A stretch of DNA of 5,349 bases from an uncultured Actinomyces sp. (GTDB lineage: Bacteria; Actinomycetota; Actinomycetes; Actinomycetales; Actinomycetaceae): contig CACYEE010000157.1 in the NCBI GenBank assembly GCA_902773415.1, forward strand, positions 1-5,349, given 5' to 3'. The position numbers and the translations under genes were made by a program. The notes below the pieces were generated by a model. The model had not been told where the DNA came from and did no database searches. It saw only the letters and a list, made by a program, of their open reading frames with translations. Position 1 is the stretch's first letter; every line of letters starts with the position of its first letter. This document shows positions 5,164 to 5,349 of this stretch, in pieces.

Positions 5164-5221
5164 GGGGACTGTCCCCGATGCGACACCAGCCGGCTTCGCG
5201 CATTCTTCCGGGACAGTCCCC
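5164..5221. repeat. Inverted pair of a second palindrome family (BIME-like)
   Basis: GGGGACTGTCCCC (5164-5176) is a perfect palindrome around a central T. Its reverse complement form, GGGACAGTCCCC (5210-5221), follows 33 bases later. Two REP-type units in opposite orientation with a short spacer are the layout of bacterial interspersed mosaic elements, and the pair can fold into one long or two short hairpins. Confidence 0.6.
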
Positions 5222-5251
5222 GTCCCGAAGCCAATGGTCCGCCCTTGCGTC

Positions 5252-5274
5252 ATGGGGTCTGGCCCCGGTGTCAC
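5252..5274 (-). repeat. REP-like palindrome, copy 10
   Basis: On the - strand: GTGACACC then GGGGCCAGACCCCAT. It is the same subtype (GGGGCCAGACCCC) as the two identical copies near 1680 and 1780. Confidence 0.75.
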
Positions 5275-5335
5275 CTGCCGCGTGTCCGAAGATGCTTGGC
5301 GCAACACCGAACGGTATGTCGCATTGCGTGGCATC

Positions 5336-5349
5336 GGGGTCTGGCCCCG
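5336..5349 (-). repeat. REP-like palindrome, copy 11 (cut by the window end)
   Basis: The core GGGGTCTGGCCCC is present. In the orientation of the previous copy its GTGACA tag would lie just beyond the window. Confidence 0.6.

Larger units (their letters stand above)
4914..5349. other. Gene-free region downstream of ackA
   Basis: The 436 bases after ackA hold the possible terminator, an inverted pair of GGGGACTGTCCCC-type palindromes (5164-5221), a full REP-like unit (5252-5274) and part of another at the window edge (5336-5348). Frames that stay open here on the - strand are rich in R, S, T and P, run through the repeats and into ackA, and show no family, so I call no gene. I see no tRNA or rRNA. 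Confidence 0.65.

Noticed and set aside
4803..5334. Two - strand open frames of 143 and 171 codons downstream of and into ackA
   Set aside because: Low-complexity composition, passage through palindromic repeats and overlap with the ackA 3' end argue against real genes.

Overview
The window is GC-rich (visibly well above 60%) and holds a phosphotransacetylase-acetate kinase pair (pta-ackA) on the + strand. A sugar-type ABC transporter ATPase gene diverges from it on the - strand, and the 3' end of an unidentified gene lies at the left edge. The AckA sequence (VINSGSSSIKYQL start, GHRIVQGG with Q where many families have H) resembles actinobacterial acetate kinases as I remember them. Together with the high GC, this suggests an anaerobic or fermentative actinobacterium. 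The abundant GGGGTCAGACCCC-type palindromes make me think of the Coriobacteriia/Eggerthellaceae, but I cannot confirm that from one window.

Layout: 2-109, C-terminal 35 codons of a + strand gene, then a hairpin/T8 terminator (127-182). 183-396 is a repeat-rich convergent gap. 397-1547 (-) is a UgpC/MsmK/MalK-type ATPase. Its ATPase domain is complete, but the C-terminal TOBE part (397-765) is in another frame. The break falls at a run of six G, and one extra G would restore a 383-residue protein. 1548-1940 is the divergent intergenic region, with four copies of the palindromic repeat, a possible leaderless promoter for the ATPase, and a promoter, operator-like inverted repeat and leader hairpin in front of pta. 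1941-3653 is pta (570 aa) and 3735-4913 is ackA (392 aa), probably one operon. 4914-5349 is gene-free, with a possible terminator and two kinds of palindromic repeat.

Pta converts acetyl-CoA and phosphate to acetyl phosphate, and AckA uses that to make ATP and acetate, so the pair is the substrate-level phosphorylation end of fermentation (reversible for acetate uptake). The ATPase would power import of sugars that feed this pathway, but no permease or binding-protein gene is visible beside it.

The most distinctive feature is a dispersed REP-like repeat: GTGACA, about two variable bases, then GGGGYCAGACCCC. About ten copies or partial copies occur in both orientations, essentially all between genes or at gene ends. 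Two copies reach into coding sequence: one supplies the last residues of the ATPase TOBE frame (..AGSDPLA), and one supplies the stop codon of pta. No transposase that could mobilise it lies in the window.
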